Assembly (NCBI RefSeq): GCF_000334915.1
Contig: NZ_AMSF01000082.1
Coordinates: 1 to 55,179, forward strand
Length of the DNA stretch: 55,179 bases
DNA from: Dyella ginsengisoli LA-4
Lineage (GTDB): Bacteria > Pseudomonadota > Gammaproteobacteria > Xanthomonadales > Rhodanobacteraceae
Reading direction: 5' to 3'
Within the stretch, counting starts at the first letter, position 1. Every line of letters starts with the position of its first letter. The translations under genes were made by a program, and so were the position numbers. Below, piece after piece: positions 37,954-49,803 of the stretch. The notes under the pieces are model-generated. The model made no database searches. It saw only the letters and a program-made list of their open reading frames with translations, and was not told the DNA's origin.

Positions 37954-38233
37954 AGCCCTCGACCCGCACCTTGAGTTTCTGACCCGGACGGAACGTCACG
38001 ACCCTGCGGGCGGAGATCGGAATCTCTTCGCCCGTCTTCGGGTTGCGTCCCGGACGCTGGTTCTTCATGCGCAGGTCGAAGTTGCCGAAACCGGACAGCT
38101 TGACCTGCTCCCCCTTTTCCAACGCTTCGCGGACCACCTCGAAGTAGGCGTCCACGAACTCCTTCGCCTCACGCTTGTTGAGGCCCACCTCGAGGAACAG
38201 GCGCTCGGCCATTTCCGCCTTGGTCAGCGCCAT
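37934..38233 (-). CDS. ihfA: Integration host factor subunit alpha
   Basis: 99-aa DNA-bending protein that pairs with IhfB and supports recombination, replication and sigma-54 activation. The family pattern [83 protein letters not shown] is complete, including the Pro that intercalates into DNA. It lies one base after pheT, as in E. coli pheST-ihfA. IHF would also assist the sigma-54 promoter before fliL. Confidence 0.98.
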   Translation of the reverse strand: MALTKAEMAERLFLEVGLNKREAKEFVDAYFEVVREALEKGEQVKLSGFGNFDLRMKNQRPGRNPKTGEEIPISARRVVTFRPGQKLKVRVEGYAGPRE

Positions 38234-38234
38234 T

Positions 38235-40613
38235 TCAACCCCGCAACCTTGCCTTGCATGACTTCTCCAACGCAGAGACCGCATCACGTACGCAGCGGTC
38301 CGCGTCGTCGTCGGTAAGCGTGCGTGAAGCGTCCTGCAAAATCAAGCCCATAGCGAGACTCTTTCGGCCGGCTTCGACCCCCTTGCCGCTGTACCGGTCG
38401 AACAGCCGGAGCTCGCGCAGCAGCCCGCCGAGGGTGGCACGGACCACCTGGTCGATCTGTGACCAGGCGACCGCTTCGGGCAGATCCAGGGCGATATCCC
38501 GACGCACCGCCGGGAAGCGCGCCACTGCTGCGGCCCGCGGCAGGCGACGAGCCAGCAGCGGCTCCAACGCCACCTCGAGTACGTGCACATCGGGCCCCAG
38601 GTCCAGCGCCTTGGCCAGTTGCGGATGCAGCGCCCCCAGGTAACCGGCCGTCACGCCATCGCGGGCGATACGGGCACCACGCCCCGGATGCAGCCACGCG
38701 GGCAGGTTGTCGGTGTGAACGGCCCAGCGATGCGGTTCGCCGCCCCAGGCGATCAGGGCGTCCAGCTCGCCCTTCAGGTCGAAGAAATCGAACGGGCGGC
38801 TCGGCTCGCCCCACTGCTCGGCACGGGCGCTGCCGCAGGCGGCGATCGCCAGGCTCGGCGTCTCCACCGGCGGGTCGCCGGCGCCGAACACCCGGGCAAG
38901 CTCGAACAGGCGCACGCGCTCCTGCTGGCGGGCTCGGTTATGCCGCAGGGCCTCGATCAGCCCCGGCAGCAGCGACGGCCGCATCACCGCCAGGTCCGCC
39001 GAGAGCGGATTGGCCAGCGGCACCAGATCGCGTTCGAAGCCCCAGCGCGCCAGCAGCTCGGCCGGCACGAAGGACAGGTTCACCGCCTCGAAGTAGCCGC
39101 GGGCGGCGAGCTGCTCGCGCACGGCGAGCTCGCCGAGCCGGGCCTCCGGTTCCGGCGACAGCGCCAGCGCGCCGGCCGGCGTGTGGGTGGGGATCCGGTC
39201 GTAGCCGTGGATGCGGGCCACTTCCTCGATCAGGTCTTCCTCGCGCTCGATGTCGAAGCGGCTGCTCGGGGCGGTGACCGACCAGCCGTCCGCGGTCGCC
39301 GTCACCTGCATGCCCAGCGCGGTGAAGATGCGCGCCACCTCGGCATCGTCGACGACGATGCCGAGCACGCGGCGCAGCCGGTCGCGACGCAGCGGCACCG
39401 GCGCAGCCTGCGGCAGGTCACCAGCGCGTTCGGCCACCAGCACCGGGCCGGCCCGGCCGCCGACGATGGACAGCAGCAGCTCGGTAGCGCGTTCCAGTGC
39501 GCGCTGCGGCAGCGCTGGATCGACGCCGCGCTCGAAACGGTGCGAGGCGTCGGTGTGCAGCCCGAGCTTGCGCGCCTTGCCCATGATCGCGGCGGGCGCG
39601 AAATGCGCGGACTCCAGGAAGACGTTGGCGGTGCCGTCGGTCACGCGCGAGTCGAACCCGCCCATCACGCCCGCCACGGCCAGTGCCTTCGCCTCGTCGG
39701 CGATCACCACGAAGGACGGATCCAGCACGGCCTCGCTGCCGTCGAGCAGCCTGAGCGTCTCGTCGACGCGGGCGTGCCGGACCACCACGTCGCCGCTGAG
39801 CGCATCGTTGTCGAACGCGTGCATCGGCTGGCCCAGCTCGAGCATCACGTAGTTGGTCACGTCGACCACGGCGCTGATCGGGCGCAGGCCGGCGCGACGC
39901 AGGCGCTCGGCCATCCACAGCGGCGTGCGCGCGGTGGCATCGATGCCCTCGATGACCCGGCCCAGGTAGCGCGGCGCATCCTTGCCGGCCTCCAGCCGGA
40001 TGCCGCGACGGGCATCGCTGGTCACCGCCGCTGGCGACTGCGCCGGCACCTTCACGTGGCTGCCGAACAGCGCCGCCACGTCGTGGGCGAGGCCGACCAG
40101 GCCGAGGCAGTCCGGCCGGTTCGGGGTGAGCTTGAGTTCGAAGCTGGCGTCCGGCAGGCCGAGGCAGGCCGCCAGCGGCTGGCCGACCGGGGCGTCCAGC
40201 GGCAGCTCCAGCAGGCCGGAGGCATCGGCGTCGACGCCCAGCTCCTTTGCCGAACACAGCATGCCGGACGAAGCCACGCCCCGGAGCTTGGCGGTCTTGA
40301 TGCTGATGCCGCCGGGAAGGGTGGCGCCGACCGTGGCCAGCGGCACCTTGATGCCGACGCGCGCGTTCGGCGCGCCGCAGACGATCTGCAGCGGCTCGCC
40401 CTGCCCCGCATCGACGCGGCAGACCTGCAGGCGGTCGGCTTCCGGATGCTTTTCGGCGGCGACGATCTCGGCCACGACCACACCGTCCAGGCCCTCGCCC
40501 AGTGCGGTGAGTTCCTCGACCTCCAGCCCCGCCATGGTCAGCGCGTGGGCCAGTTGGGCGCGGTCGGCGCGAATCTCGACCAGCTCGCGCAGCCAGTTCT
40601 CGGAGAATTTCAT
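38235..40613 (-). CDS. pheT: Phenylalanyl-tRNA synthetase beta subunit
   Basis: 792-aa beta chain of the (alpha-beta)2 enzyme. Domains in order: tRNA-binding EMAP-like domain (about 40-150), B3/B4 editing domain (about 210-390), B5 (about 400-475), catalytic-like core, and the C-terminal ferredoxin-fold anticodon-binding domain ([22 protein letters not shown] ... [14 protein letters not shown]). Normal length. 21 bases after pheS. Confidence 0.98.
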   Translation of the reverse strand: MKFSENWLRELVEIRADRAQLAHALTMAGLEVEELTALGEGLDGVVVAEIVAAEKHPEADRLQVCRVDAGQGEPLQIVCGAPNARVGIKVPLATVGATLPGGISIKTAKLRGVASSGMLCSAKELGVDADASGLLELPLDAPVGQPLAACLGLPDASFELKLTPNRPDCLGLVGLAHDVAALFGSHVKVPAQSPAAVTSDARRGIRLEAGKDAPRYLGRVIEGIDATARTPLWMAERLRRAGLRPISAVVDVTNYVMLELGQPMHAFDNDALSGDVVVRHARVDETLRLLDGSEAVLDPSFVVIADEAKALAVAGVMGGFDSRVTDGTANVFLESAHFAPAAIMGKARKLGLHTDASHRFERGVDPALPQRALERATELLLSIVGGRAGPVLVAERAGDLPQAAPVPLRRDRLRRVLGIVVDDAEVARIFTALGMQVTATADGWSVTAPSSRFDIEREEDLIEEVARIHGYDRIPTHTPAGALALSPEPEARLGELAVREQLAARGYFEAVNLSFVPAELLARWGFERDLVPLANPLSADLAVMRPSLLPGLIEALRHNRARQQERVRLFELARVFGAGDPPVETPSLAIAACGSARAEQWGEPSRPFDFFDLKGELDALIAWGGEPHRWAVHTDNLPAWLHPGRGARIARDGVTAGYLGALHPQLAKALDLGPDVHVLEVALEPLLARRLPRAAAVARFPAVRRDIALDLPEAVAWSQIDQVVRATLGGLLRELRLFDRYSGKGVEAGRKSLAMGLILQDASRTLTDDDADRCVRDAVSALEKSCKARLRG

Positions 40614-40634
40614 CGTTGTGGGTTCCTTGCCGGC

Positions 40635-41702
<1,068 letters not shown>

Positions 41703-41733
41703 TCATATCGTCGGCGCGCGAGCGCCTCGACGA

Positions 41734-42093
41734 TCAAGCGGCCAGACTGGCCTTCGCCTTTTCCGCGATCGCGCCAAAGGCCTTGATGTCGTGGACGGCA
41801 ATGTCGGCCAGCACCTTGCGGTCGACCGTGATGCCGGCCTTGGCCAGACCATTGATCAGGCGGCTGTAGGACAGGCCGAACTGACGGGCAGCGGCGTTGA
41901 TACGCACGATCCACAGGGCGCGGAACTGGCGCTTGCGCTGCTTGCGGCCGATGTAGGCGTACTGACCGGCCTTGATGACGGCCTGGTTGGCAACGCGGAA
42001 GACCTTGCGACGGGCGTTGTAGTAGCCCTTCGCGCGGCCGATGATTTTCTTGTGACGACGACGGGCGGTAACGCCACGCTTAACACGAGCCAT
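41734..42093 (-). CDS. rplT: 50S ribosomal protein L20
   Basis: 119-aa basic protein of the large subunit ([39 protein letters not shown] ... [28 protein letters not shown]). In E. coli L20 represses rpmI-rplT translation. 15 bases after rpmI. Confidence 0.99.
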   Translation of the reverse strand: MARVKRGVTARRRHKKIIGRAKGYYNARRKVFRVANQAVIKAGQYAYIGRKQRKRQFRALWIVRINAAARQFGLSYSRLINGLAKAGITVDRKVLADIAVHDIKAFGAIAEKAKASLAA

Positions 42094-42108
42094 GGTTCGT
42101 CTCCTGCC

Positions 42109-42306
42109 TTAGAGGTACGGCAGCATGCGGGCCACCGACTTGGTGTCGCACGCTTTCACGTGGTTGGTGGCACGGAGACCGCGCTTACGCTTGGTCGACT
42201 TCTTGGTCAGGATGTGCGACTTGAACGCGTGGCCTGCCTTGAACTTGCCGGATGCGGTCTTGCGAAAACGCTTCGCCGCCGCCCGGTTGGTCTTGATCTT
42301 GGGCAT
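42109..42306 (-). CDS. rpmI: 50S ribosomal protein L35
   Basis: 65-aa basic protein ([37 protein letters not shown]). AGGA lies 9 bases before the ATG. It lies between infC and rplT, with about 260 bases to infC containing no other gene. Confidence 0.99.
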   Translation of the reverse strand: MPKIKTNRAAAKRFRKTASGKFKAGHAFKSHILTKKSTKRKRGLRATNHVKACDTKSVARMLPYL

Positions 42307-42564
42307 GGGAATGCTTCCTGGGTGGGCTTGTGGGCCCGGTTTCTGACTGAGCCGGCGGTGGCCCGGTGAGCCACGCTTTCCATCCTGCCGGGATCGGTGC
42401 ACGACCCGTCCTGGTGGGTCGAACCGGCGATTATACGGGTGACCGGGAGCATTTGCCATAGCCGCGCGGCACCCGACACGATCACCCCGCCGGTCATGCC
42501 GGCGGACGCGAAAACGGCCGGGAATCCCCGGCCGTCCTGCCTTGCCTGGTCCGATGGACCGGGC

Positions 42565-43092
42565 TTACTGCTTCTTCTTCGGGCCGATCATCATGACCAT
42601 CTGGCGGCCTTCCAGGCGGGGGAAGGACTCGACCTGGCCATTCTCGCCCACGTCTTCCTGGATCCGCTTGGCCAGCGCCTGGCCGAGATCCTGGTGGGAC
42701 ATTTCGCGACCGCGGAAGCGGATGGTCACCTTGACCTTGTCGCCCTCTTCCAGGAAGCGGAGCATGTTGCGCAGCTTGATCTGGTAGTCGCCGATGTCGG
42801 TGACCGGGCGGAACTTCACTTCCTTGATTTCGACCTGTTTCTGCTTCTTCTTGGCGGCCGAAGCCTTCTTCTGGGCCTCGAACTTGAACTTGCCGTAATC
42901 CATGATGCGGCAGACCGGTGGGTCGCCGTTGGGCTGGATCTCGACCAGGTCGAGGCCGAATTCCTCGGCAGCACGCAGCGCCTCATCACGCGTGAGGATG
43001 CCCATCTGCTCGGAATCCGGACCGATGACTCGTACCCGCGGGACGCGGATCTCGAGGTTGCGGCGGTTGCCCTTAGTGTCGGTGGTAGCGAT
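42565..43092 (-). CDS. infC: Translation initiation factor IF-3, AUC start codon
   Basis: IF-3 prevents premature subunit joining and checks start codons. The 175-aa product has the N-domain ([44 protein letters not shown]), the Lys-rich linker and the C-domain ([40 protein letters not shown]). The first ATG (43005) would delete 29 conserved residues. In frame, AUC at 43090-43092 lies 8 bases after GGAGG, and no ATG, GTG or TTG fits. AUU/AUC starts are a known IF-3 autoregulation device, so the AUC start is likely. Confidence 0.95.
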   Translation of the reverse strand: MATTDTKGNRRNLEIRVPRVRVIGPDSEQMGILTRDEALRAAEEFGLDLVEIQPNGDPPVCRIMDYGKFKFEAQKKASAAKKKQKQVEIKEVKFRPVTDIGDYQIKLRNMLRFLEEGDKVKVTIRFRGREMSHQDLGQALAKRIQEDVGENGQVESFPRLEGRQMVMMIGPKKKQ

Positions 43093-43127
43093 ACCACTAT
43101 CCTCCAGAAGATGTTTCGGTTGACCGG

Positions 43128-43149
43128 GTGGAGCGCCTCAGCGCTCCAC
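43128..43149 (-). promoter_or_regulatory. Hairpin over the thrS stop, upstream of the infC ribosome site
   Basis: Perfect 9-bp arms GTGGAGCGC/GCGCTCCAC with a 4-base loop spanning the thrS TGA, about 23 bases upstream of the infC GGAGG. No T run follows. It may tune thrS-infC coupling or mRNA processing. Confidence 0.5.
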
Positions 43150-45039
43150 TTCGGCCTTCAGTCGCTCGACGAAAGCGGCCAGCGGCATGCTGCCCAGATC
43201 TTCGCCGGAACGGGTACGCACGGAAACGGCGCCGGCCTCCTTCTCGCGATCACCCACGACAAGCAGGTACGGCACCTTCTGCAACGTATGCTCGCGGATT
43301 TTATAGCCGACCTTCTCGTTGCGCAAATCGGCCTCCACCCGGAAACCTTTGTCGACAAGGGTTTGCGTCACCTCGCGGACGTAGTCGGCCTGGGCGTCGG
43401 TGATCGAGAACACCGCCGCCTGCACCGGGGCCAGCCATGCCGGCAGCAGGCCGGCATGGTGCTCGATCAGGATGCCGATGAAGCGCTCCATCGAGCCGAC
43501 GATGGCCCGATGCAGCATCACCGGATGGCGGCGCTGGCTGTGCTCGTCCACGTACTCGGCACCCAGCCGCTCCGGCATCATGAAGTCGACCTGCATGGTG
43601 CCGACCTGCCAGGCACGGCCGATCGAGTCCTTCATGTGGTACTCGATCTTCGGGCCGTAGAAGGCGCCCTCGCCCGGCAACTCTTCCCACTGGACGCCGG
43701 CCGAGCGCAGGGCCGCGCGCAGGGCCTCCTCGGCCTTGTCCCAGACCTCCTCGGCGCCGATCCGCTTCTCCGGACGCAGGGCGATCTTCAGCGCGATGTT
43801 GTCGAAGCCGAAGTCGGTGTAGACCTGCATCGCCTGCTGGTGGAAGGCGGTCACCTCGGGTTCGATCTGCTCGGGGGTGCAGAAAATATGGCCATCGTCC
43901 TGGGTGAACGCGCGCACGCGCATGATGCCGTGCAGCGCGCCGGAGGGCTCGTTGCGATGGCAGCCGCCGAACTCGCCGTAGCGGATCGGCAGGTCGCGGT
44001 AGCTGTGCAGCGAGTGGTTGAAGATCTGCACGTGGCCCGGGCAGTTCATCGGCTTCAGCGCGTAGGTGTGCTTCTCCGACTCGGTGAAGAACATGTTCTC
44101 GGCGTAGTTGTCCCAGTGGCCGGACTTCTTCCACAGCGACACGTCCAGCACCTGGGGGCAGCGCACCTCCTGGTAACCCGACTTGCGGTACACGCCGCGC
44201 ATGTACTGCTCCACCTGCTGCCAGATCGCCCAGCCCTTCGGGTGCCAGAACACCATGCCGGGACCCTCTTCCTGCTGGTGGAACAGGTCGAGCGCCTTGC
44301 CGATCTTGCGGTGGTCGCGCTTCTCGGCCTCTTCCAGCTGGTGCAGGTAGGCCTTCAGATCCTTGTCGTTGAGCCAGGCGGTGCCGTAGATGCGGCTGAG
44401 CATCTGGTTGTTGGAGTCGCCGCGCCAGTAGGCGCCGGCGACCTTCATCAGCTTGAACGCGCGCAGCTTGCCGGTGTTGGGCACGTGCGGGCCGCGGCAC
44501 AGGTCGGTGAACTCGCCCTGCGAATACAGCGACAGCTCCTCGTTCGACGGGATCGACTCGATGATCTGCGCCTTGTACTCCTCGCCGAGGCCGCGGAAGA
44601 ACGCGATCGCCTCGTCGCGCGACTTCACGCTGCGGGTCACCGCCAGCTGCTCGTCGACGATCTTGTGCATCTCCGCCTCGATCTTCGGCAGATCCTCCGG
44701 GGTGAAGGGCCGCTCGTAGGCGAAGTCGTAGTAGAAGCCGTTCTCGATCACCGGACCGATGGTCACCTGCGCGCCCGGGAACAGCCGCTGCACGGCCTGG
44801 CCCATCAGGTGCGCGGTGGAGTGGCGCAGGATCTCCAGCGCCTCCGGGCTCTTGTCGGTGACGATCTGCAGGCTGGCGTCACGATCGATGAGGTGGCTGG
44901 CGTCGACCAGCTTGTCGTCGACCTTGCCGGCCAGGGTGGCCTTGGCCAGGCCGGCGCCGATCGAGGCGGCCACGTCCTGCACGGTGACGGGATGGTCGAA
45001 CGGCCGCTGGCTGCCGTCGGGAAGGGTGATCTGGATCAT
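43138..45039 (-). CDS. thrS: Threonyl-tRNA synthetase
   Basis: 633-aa class-II synthetase with TGS domain (residues 1-61), editing domain with the zinc-type HSTAHLM motif and later Cys/His, catalytic core ([55 protein letters not shown]) and a C-terminal anticodon-binding domain. The ATG of [11 protein letters not shown] gives the normal length; the longer reading is leader sequence. First gene of the thrS-infC-rpmI-rplT-pheST-ihfA block. Confidence 0.98.
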   Translation of the reverse strand: MIQITLPDGSQRPFDHPVTVQDVAASIGAGLAKATLAGKVDDKLVDASHLIDRDASLQIVTDKSPEALEILRHSTAHLMGQAVQRLFPGAQVTIGPVIENGFYYDFAYERPFTPEDLPKIEAEMHKIVDEQLAVTRSVKSRDEAIAFFRGLGEEYKAQIIESIPSNEELSLYSQGEFTDLCRGPHVPNTGKLRAFKLMKVAGAYWRGDSNNQMLSRIYGTAWLNDKDLKAYLHQLEEAEKRDHRKIGKALDLFHQQEEGPGMVFWHPKGWAIWQQVEQYMRGVYRKSGYQEVRCPQVLDVSLWKKSGHWDNYAENMFFTESEKHTYALKPMNCPGHVQIFNHSLHSYRDLPIRYGEFGGCHRNEPSGALHGIMRVRAFTQDDGHIFCTPEQIEPEVTAFHQQAMQVYTDFGFDNIALKIALRPEKRIGAEEVWDKAEEALRAALRSAGVQWEELPGEGAFYGPKIEYHMKDSIGRAWQVGTMQVDFMMPERLGAEYVDEHSQRRHPVMLHRAIVGSMERFIGILIEHHAGLLPAWLAPVQAAVFSITDAQADYVREVTQTLVDKGFRVEADLRNEKVGYKIREHTLQKVPYLLVVGDREKEAGAVSVRTRSGEDLGSMPLAAFVERLKAEVER

Positions 45040-45198
45040 GTCGTTGAACCACGGGCAATAAAAAAGGACGCCGCGCGCCCTTTTCGTCGAACGGAAACGG
45101 TGGCGCGGAAGGTCAGCGGGGGGGCCGGATAGTCTCCATGTCGCACGCTCGACCGGCAGTTGCCTGCGGGCCACCTTGTCGTTGAAGGAATCGCGGCA

Positions 45199-45227
45199 AA
45201 GCTAGCCCGGCCCCGGCAGGCTGTCAA
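45199..45227 (-). promoter_or_regulatory. Sigma-70 promoter of thrS
   Basis: Minus strand TTGACA, 17 bases, TAGCTT. A perfect -35 box. The leader would be about 150 bases, long enough for a translational operator like that of E. coli thrS, though I could not fold one with confidence. Confidence 0.75.
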
Positions 45228-45287
45228 CGCCGCCGGACGCCGGGGCCAGCGGCGGACCGCTCCCGGAGACCCCGGCCCGCCGGTCCG

Positions 45288-46625
45288 TCAGAAATAGAAG
45301 CCGAGATTGATGTTGAAACGGTGCTCGACCTCGCCATCGCCGGCCATGCTGCCGCCGATGAACGGCTGGTTGCGGCCGATCACGTAATCGAAATACGTGT
45401 ACAGGTCACCGGCGGAGACCCCCACGCCCAGCACGTTCATGAAGGTGCTGGGAAGCATCCCGGACTTGTGGGTGACCATCGAGTAGTCGTTGTAGAAGTC
45501 CAGGCCGTGGATCGGCCCCCATTTCACCGGCTGGTGGTACTTCACGTTGAACGTGTAGGAGTCCGCCCGCGCGGCGATGGTGTCGTAGAAGTGGTACGCA
45601 CCGACCGCCAGCCGGGTCGCGCCGCTGTCGGTGTGGTAGCCGTAGTGCGCGGCCTGGGCCTGCACGTTCCACTGCAGGTAATTGGCGTTCAGATGCACGG
45701 CATAGGCGCTGTAGTGCCCTATCCGCGAGGTCGCCCCTTCCAGGCCTCCGTGCAGCGCCGAGGCGCCCAGCTCCAGCGACAGGTCGTCATCGGGGTGGAA
45801 GGTGTAGGCCACGCGCGCGGCAGCGGTGTTGGCGCTGCCCGCCGGCTGTCGCGGTGCGTCGTAGATGCCCTCACCGGGGGCGCGCACGCCGAGCACGTTG
45901 TAGGAGTAGCTGTCGGTGCGATTGCTGACATAGCCGTCGACGCCGCCCATCGCGTCGTTCTTGAAGAAGGCCAGCTGCACGTTCCACGGGCTGCCCGCGT
46001 ACACGTACTCGACACCGGCGTGGTAGGTGTCCTCCAGCCCGAGGTAGTAGTTCGAGCTGAAGAAGTAGTTGTGCGAGTCGTACGGCTGGTTGCCGAACGG
46101 GATGCGGGTGATCCCCGCCTGGATCTGCGAATGCTTGCCGAAGTCGTAGCCCAGCCAGGCGTACTTGATCGCGCTCATGTACTGGAACCAGCGCCACTCC
46201 GCCTGCAGCTCGATGTTGTCCACCTTGCCGCGCAGGTTGAGCCGGAAGATGTCGAAGTCGGTGTCGCCGATGCGGCGGCGGTTGCCGTGGTTGTAGTCCT
46301 CGTACGAGTACTGGAAGCGCATCGCACCGCCGACGTGGATGCCGTCGGCGGAGGCATCGGCGGCCTTGGCCAGCTTGTCGACTTTCGCCGCCTGCACCTG
46401 CCGGCTCGTCGCCGCCTGCGACCGTTCGCTGGCCGCCTGGGCCTGCGCCTGCTTGAGCTGGAGCAGTTCCTTCTGCAGCTCGTCGATGCGCGCCTGCATC
46501 TGCGCGATCTTCTGGTCGACCGCCGTGGCCGGCGGGGCGGACACGTCGGTACCGGCCCGGGCCGGCAGCGACGCGGTCGCGCACAGCGTCGCGAGGATCG
46601 CTGCCCTGATCGGATGAATCGTCAT
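45288..46625 (-). CDS. Outer-membrane porin with coiled-coil N-terminus (DcaP/OprP-like)
   Basis: 445-aa outer-membrane beta barrel. Signal peptide (about 1-24, SLPARA), a periplasmic coiled coil (about 38-72, IAQMQARIDELQKELLQLKQ), then a Tyr- and Gly-rich barrel of alternating strands ending in the canonical C-terminal Phe (INLGFYF). The N-terminal coiled coil followed by a barrel resembles DcaP and the phosphate-selective porins. It lies downstream of the betaine-type importer genes on the same strand, which hints at outer-membrane entry for the same substrate. AGGGGA precedes the ATG. Confidence 0.85.
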   Translation of the reverse strand: MTIHPIRAAILATLCATASLPARAGTDVSAPPATAVDQKIAQMQARIDELQKELLQLKQAQAQAASERSQAATSRQVQAAKVDKLAKAADASADGIHVGGAMRFQYSYEDYNHGNRRRIGDTDFDIFRLNLRGKVDNIELQAEWRWFQYMSAIKYAWLGYDFGKHSQIQAGITRIPFGNQPYDSHNYFFSSNYYLGLEDTYHAGVEYVYAGSPWNVQLAFFKNDAMGGVDGYVSNRTDSYSYNVLGVRAPGEGIYDAPRQPAGSANTAAARVAYTFHPDDDLSLELGASALHGGLEGATSRIGHYSAYAVHLNANYLQWNVQAQAAHYGYHTDSGATRLAVGAYHFYDTIAARADSYTFNVKYHQPVKWGPIHGLDFYNDYSMVTHKSGMLPSTFMNVLGVGVSAGDLYTYFDYVIGRNQPFIGGSMAGDGEVEHRFNINLGFYF

Positions 46626-46782
46626 GGTCGTCCCCTGGTTGGGAGGGAGTTCCGCGCCCCTGGACGCGCGGACCGGTTCGCCGCGTCGGCACGCAACCAC
46701 CAAGCATCAGCGCGTGGCGACGCCCCCGGCATGGTCGGTGGCGGCAGGGCCCGGGCCGCCATCGACCCGGGCGCGAACGGGC

Positions 46783-47703
46783 TCAGTGGCTCCAGCCGGC
46801 CACCACGTCGGCGTGCTGCCGGACCCACTGCTTCGCCACCTCGTCCGGCCTGGCGTCCGGCTCGCGGTCGGCGTCCATCACCTGCTGCATCTGCTCCGGC
46901 GTCCAGTGGAAGCCGTCCAGCACCGCGTAGGCGTCGGGCGCATCCTGCTTCAGCCCACGCCGCGCGAGGGTGTCGATGTCCTCGGCCGTGCCATAGATGC
47001 CCTTCGGATCGGCCAGATACTTGAGCTTGAAGCGCGCCCACATCCAGTGCGGGGTCCAGCCGGTGACCACGATCCACTGATGATTGTCGATCGCGCTCTT
47101 CAGCGCCGCCGTCATCGTGGCGCCACTGCCGTCGATCAGCTTGAGCGGCAGCTTGTACTGCTCGACCACCTGCTGGGTCAGCCCCATCTCGCCGGCCCCC
47201 GGGTCAATGCCGACGATGCGCCCCTGGAACTGCTCGGCGTGGTCCGCCAGCTGCGGGATCGAATCGATGGTGACGTAGTCCGGCACCACCAGGCCGAGCC
47301 GGGTGCCGACCAGGTTCGGGCCGAGGTTGTCGAGCTTGTCCCTGGTCCGGGCGTAGTAGTTGGCCTGGGTGCTGGGCAGCCAGGCGCACACCGTCGCATC
47401 GGCGTCTCCGTCGGCCACCGCCGCGTACATGGCCGCGGCGCTGACCGAGACGGTCTGCACGTCGTAGCCCTTCTGCTCGAGCGCGGCGCGCGCCACGTTG
47501 GTCGCCGCCACGCAGCTGGACCACTCCACGTAAGCGAGCTTGATGTCCTTCTTGCCGAGGCCGGGGGCCGCCGCCGACGTGGCGGAGGACGCGGGGGCAC
47601 CGGCGCCCTGCGACGAGGGCGCCCCGGACGGCGAGCAGCCGGCCGCGGCGACGGCCAGCGCGAGAACCGGCACGTACCGGCCGAAACGGGGTTTGATCTT
47701 CAT
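46783..47703 (-). CDS. proX: Glycine betaine/choline-type ABC transporter, substrate-binding lipoprotein
   Basis: 306-aa periplasmic lipoprotein: signal peptide with lipobox LAVAAAGC (Cys about 22), a Ser/Ala-rich tether, then the OpuAC-type binding domain (KDIKLAYVEWSSCVAATNVARAALEQKGYDV, DGDADATVCAWLPSTQANYY, VGIDPGAGEMGLTQQVVEQY, VTGWTPHWMWARFKLKYLADP). The many Trp/Tyr fit an aromatic box for a quaternary amine. Gene name by homology of arrangement; the exact substrate (betaine, choline, carnitine or proline betaine) is not determined. 16 bases after the permease gene. Confidence 0.9.
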   Translation of the reverse strand: MKIKPRFGRYVPVLALAVAAAGCSPSGAPSSQGAGAPASSATSAAAPGLGKKDIKLAYVEWSSCVAATNVARAALEQKGYDVQTVSVSAAAMYAAVADGDADATVCAWLPSTQANYYARTRDKLDNLGPNLVGTRLGLVVPDYVTIDSIPQLADHAEQFQGRIVGIDPGAGEMGLTQQVVEQYKLPLKLIDGSGATMTAALKSAIDNHQWIVVTGWTPHWMWARFKLKYLADPKGIYGTAEDIDTLARRGLKQDAPDAYAVLDGFHWTPEQMQQVMDADREPDARPDEVAKQWVRQHADVVAGWSH

Positions 47704-47719
47704 GGATCGTCTCCTTTGA

Positions 47720-48580
47720 CTACTTTCCGGCAGACGCCTGCGAACGACGCCCGATGCGTTGGGTAATGCGGTCCAGGATCATCGCGAGGATGACGATGGC
47801 GATGCCCGACTCGAAGCCCTTGCCCGGCTCCAGGCGCTGGATCGCCTTCCAGACCTCGCCGCCGAGCCCGCCGGCGCCGATCATCGCGGCGATCACCACC
47901 ATCGACAGGGCGAGCATGATGGTCTGGTTCACGCCGGCCATGATCGTCGGCACAGCCATCGGCAGCTGCACCTTGAACAGCTTCTGGCGCGGCGAGGAAC
48001 CGAAGGCGTCGGCCGCCTCGATCAGGTCCGCGGGCACCTGCCTGATGCCCAGCGCGGTCAGCCGGATCGCCGGCGGCATCGAGAAGATCACCGTGGCGAC
48101 GCTGGCCGACACCGCGCCGAGCCCGAAGAACGGGATCGCCGGGATCAGGTAGACGAACGCCGGCATCGTCTGCATGAAATCGAGTACCGGCATCACCACC
48201 CGCGACGTCCGCTGGCTCAGCGCCGCCCCGATACCCAGCGGCAGGCCGATGACCACGGCGATCAGGGTCGACATCAGCACCAGCGTGATCGTCTCGAGGG
48301 TCGGCTCCCACAGCCGCAGGTTCCACAGGAACAGCAGACCGAGGGCCGACAGGATGGCCACGCGTCGACCAGCCATGCGCCACGCCAGCGCCGCCACGGC
48401 GAGGATCAGCAGCCAGGGCGGCAGCCACTCGAGCCCGGCGACCACCCCGTCGATGGCCACCGACGTGGCGTGGCTGAGCGCCTTGGTGATGAACGAGAAA
48501 TGGCTGGTGAGCCAGTCCAGCGCCACGTCGATGAGGTGCGCCAGCGGGAACTTGGGAATCTCCGGAATCAGCAGGCTCAT
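47720..48580 (-). CDS. proW: Glycine betaine/proline-type ABC transporter permease
   Basis: 286-aa inner-membrane permease with about six helices and the EAA-type loop (EAADAFGSSPRQKLFKVQLPMAVPTIMAGVNQTIMLALSMVVIAAMIGAGGLG), highly typical of ProW/OpuAB. The ATG overlaps the ATPase stop by 4 bases; the very long upstream open frame over the ATPase gene is a shadow. Confidence 0.95.
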   Translation of the reverse strand: MSLLIPEIPKFPLAHLIDVALDWLTSHFSFITKALSHATSVAIDGVVAGLEWLPPWLLILAVAALAWRMAGRRVAILSALGLLFLWNLRLWEPTLETITLVLMSTLIAVVIGLPLGIGAALSQRTSRVVMPVLDFMQTMPAFVYLIPAIPFFGLGAVSASVATVIFSMPPAIRLTALGIRQVPADLIEAADAFGSSPRQKLFKVQLPMAVPTIMAGVNQTIMLALSMVVIAAMIGAGGLGGEVWKAIQRLEPGKGFESGIAIVILAMILDRITQRIGRRSQASAGK

Positions 48581-49803
48581 GCGGCGGCACTCCCCGGCTC
48601 GGCGTCCGGCGACGAAGCCGTCTCGCGGCCGCTCTCGGCCAGCGCCGTCAGCAGCCGCGCGCGGGTCACCACGCCCAGCAGCTTGTCCTGTGCATCGACC
48701 ACCGGCGTGATGTAGCGCCATGCGGCCATCACGTTGATGATCCCCATCAGCGGCTCGTCGGGCGATACCGCCGGCGCCTCCTCGACCAGCCCCTCGATCG
48801 ACGTGGCCCCGGACTTCACCGCCTCGGACACCCGCTCCAGGCTGATCGCGCCGAGCAGGGTGTAGTCGCGCCGCACCACCAGGATGCTGCTGAAGTTCTC
48901 CTCGGACATCTTGTGCAGCACCGTGCGCGGACCGTCCTGCGGGAATGCCACCACGCGGGCCCGCGACAGCACCGAACGGGCGGTGAGCACGCGCGACATG
49001 TCCACGTTCTCGACGAAGCGCTCGACGTACGCGTTGGCCGGGTTGTTGAGGATCTCCTCGGGTGTGCCGATCTGCACCACCCGGCCGTCCTTCATCAGCA
49101 CGATGCGGTCGCCGATCTGCAGCGCCTCGTCCAGGTCGTGGGTGATGAAGACGATGGTCTTCTTCATGCGCTCCTGCAGCGACACCATCTCGTGCTGCAT
49201 GTCGCGACGGATCAACGGATCGAGCGCACTGAAGGCCTCGTCCATCAGCAGGATGTCGGGATTGACCGCCAGCGCGCGCGCCAGCCCCACCCGCTGCTGC
49301 ATGCCACCGCTGAGCTGGCCGGGGAAGTTGTCGCCCCAGCCCTTCAGGCCGACCAGCTCCAGCGCCTCCTCCGCGCGCCGGCGCCGCTCGTCCGGCTCCA
49401 CGCCCTGGATCTCGAGTCCGTAGGCGGCGTTGTCCGCCACCGTGCGGTGCGGAAACAGCGCGAAGTGCTGGAACACCATGCTGATCTTGTGCTGGCGGAA
49501 TTTGAGCAGCTGCTCGCGGTTGTAGGTGGTGATGTCCTCGCCATCGACGTAGATGTGGCCGCGGGTCGGCTCGTTGAGCCGGTTGAGGCAGCGGATCAGG
49601 GTCGACTTGCCGCTGCCGCTCAGGCCCATCACCACCAGCAGCTCGCCTTCGCGTACCTCGAAGGACACGTCGGCGATGCCCACCGCATGGCCGGTCTTCT
49701 CGCGCACGTCGGCGTTGCTGACGCCCTGCGCGACCATCTTCAGCGCCTGCTCGGGGCGAGGGCCGAAAATCTTGGTCAGCCGGTCGACTTTGATCTTGAT
49801 CAT
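48577..49803 (-). CDS. proV: Glycine betaine/proline-type ABC transporter ATPase with CBS domains
   Basis: 408-aa ATPase. The ProV-type start [25 protein letters not shown], Walker [10 protein letters not shown], signature [16 protein letters not shown], Walker [15 protein letters not shown] and switch His in [10 protein letters not shown] are present. Two CBS domains (about 280-395) follow; in OpuA-type importers CBS domains sense ionic strength and gate transport. First gene of the proV-proW-proX-porin unit. The start MIKIKVDRL is taken because upstream residues are not family-like. Confidence 0.95.
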   Translation of the reverse strand: MIKIKVDRLTKIFGPRPEQALKMVAQGVSNADVREKTGHAVGIADVSFEVREGELLVVMGLSGSGKSTLIRCLNRLNEPTRGHIYVDGEDITTYNREQLLKFRQHKISMVFQHFALFPHRTVADNAAYGLEIQGVEPDERRRRAEEALELVGLKGWGDNFPGQLSGGMQQRVGLARALAVNPDILLMDEAFSALDPLIRRDMQHEMVSLQERMKKTIVFITHDLDEALQIGDRIVLMKDGRVVQIGTPEEILNNPANAYVERFVENVDMSRVLTARSVLSRARVVAFPQDGPRTVLHKMSEENFSSILVVRRDYTLLGAISLERVSEAVKSGATSIEGLVEEAPAVSPDEPLMGIINVMAAWRYITPVVDAQDKLLGVVTRARLLTALAESGRETASSPDAEPGSAAA

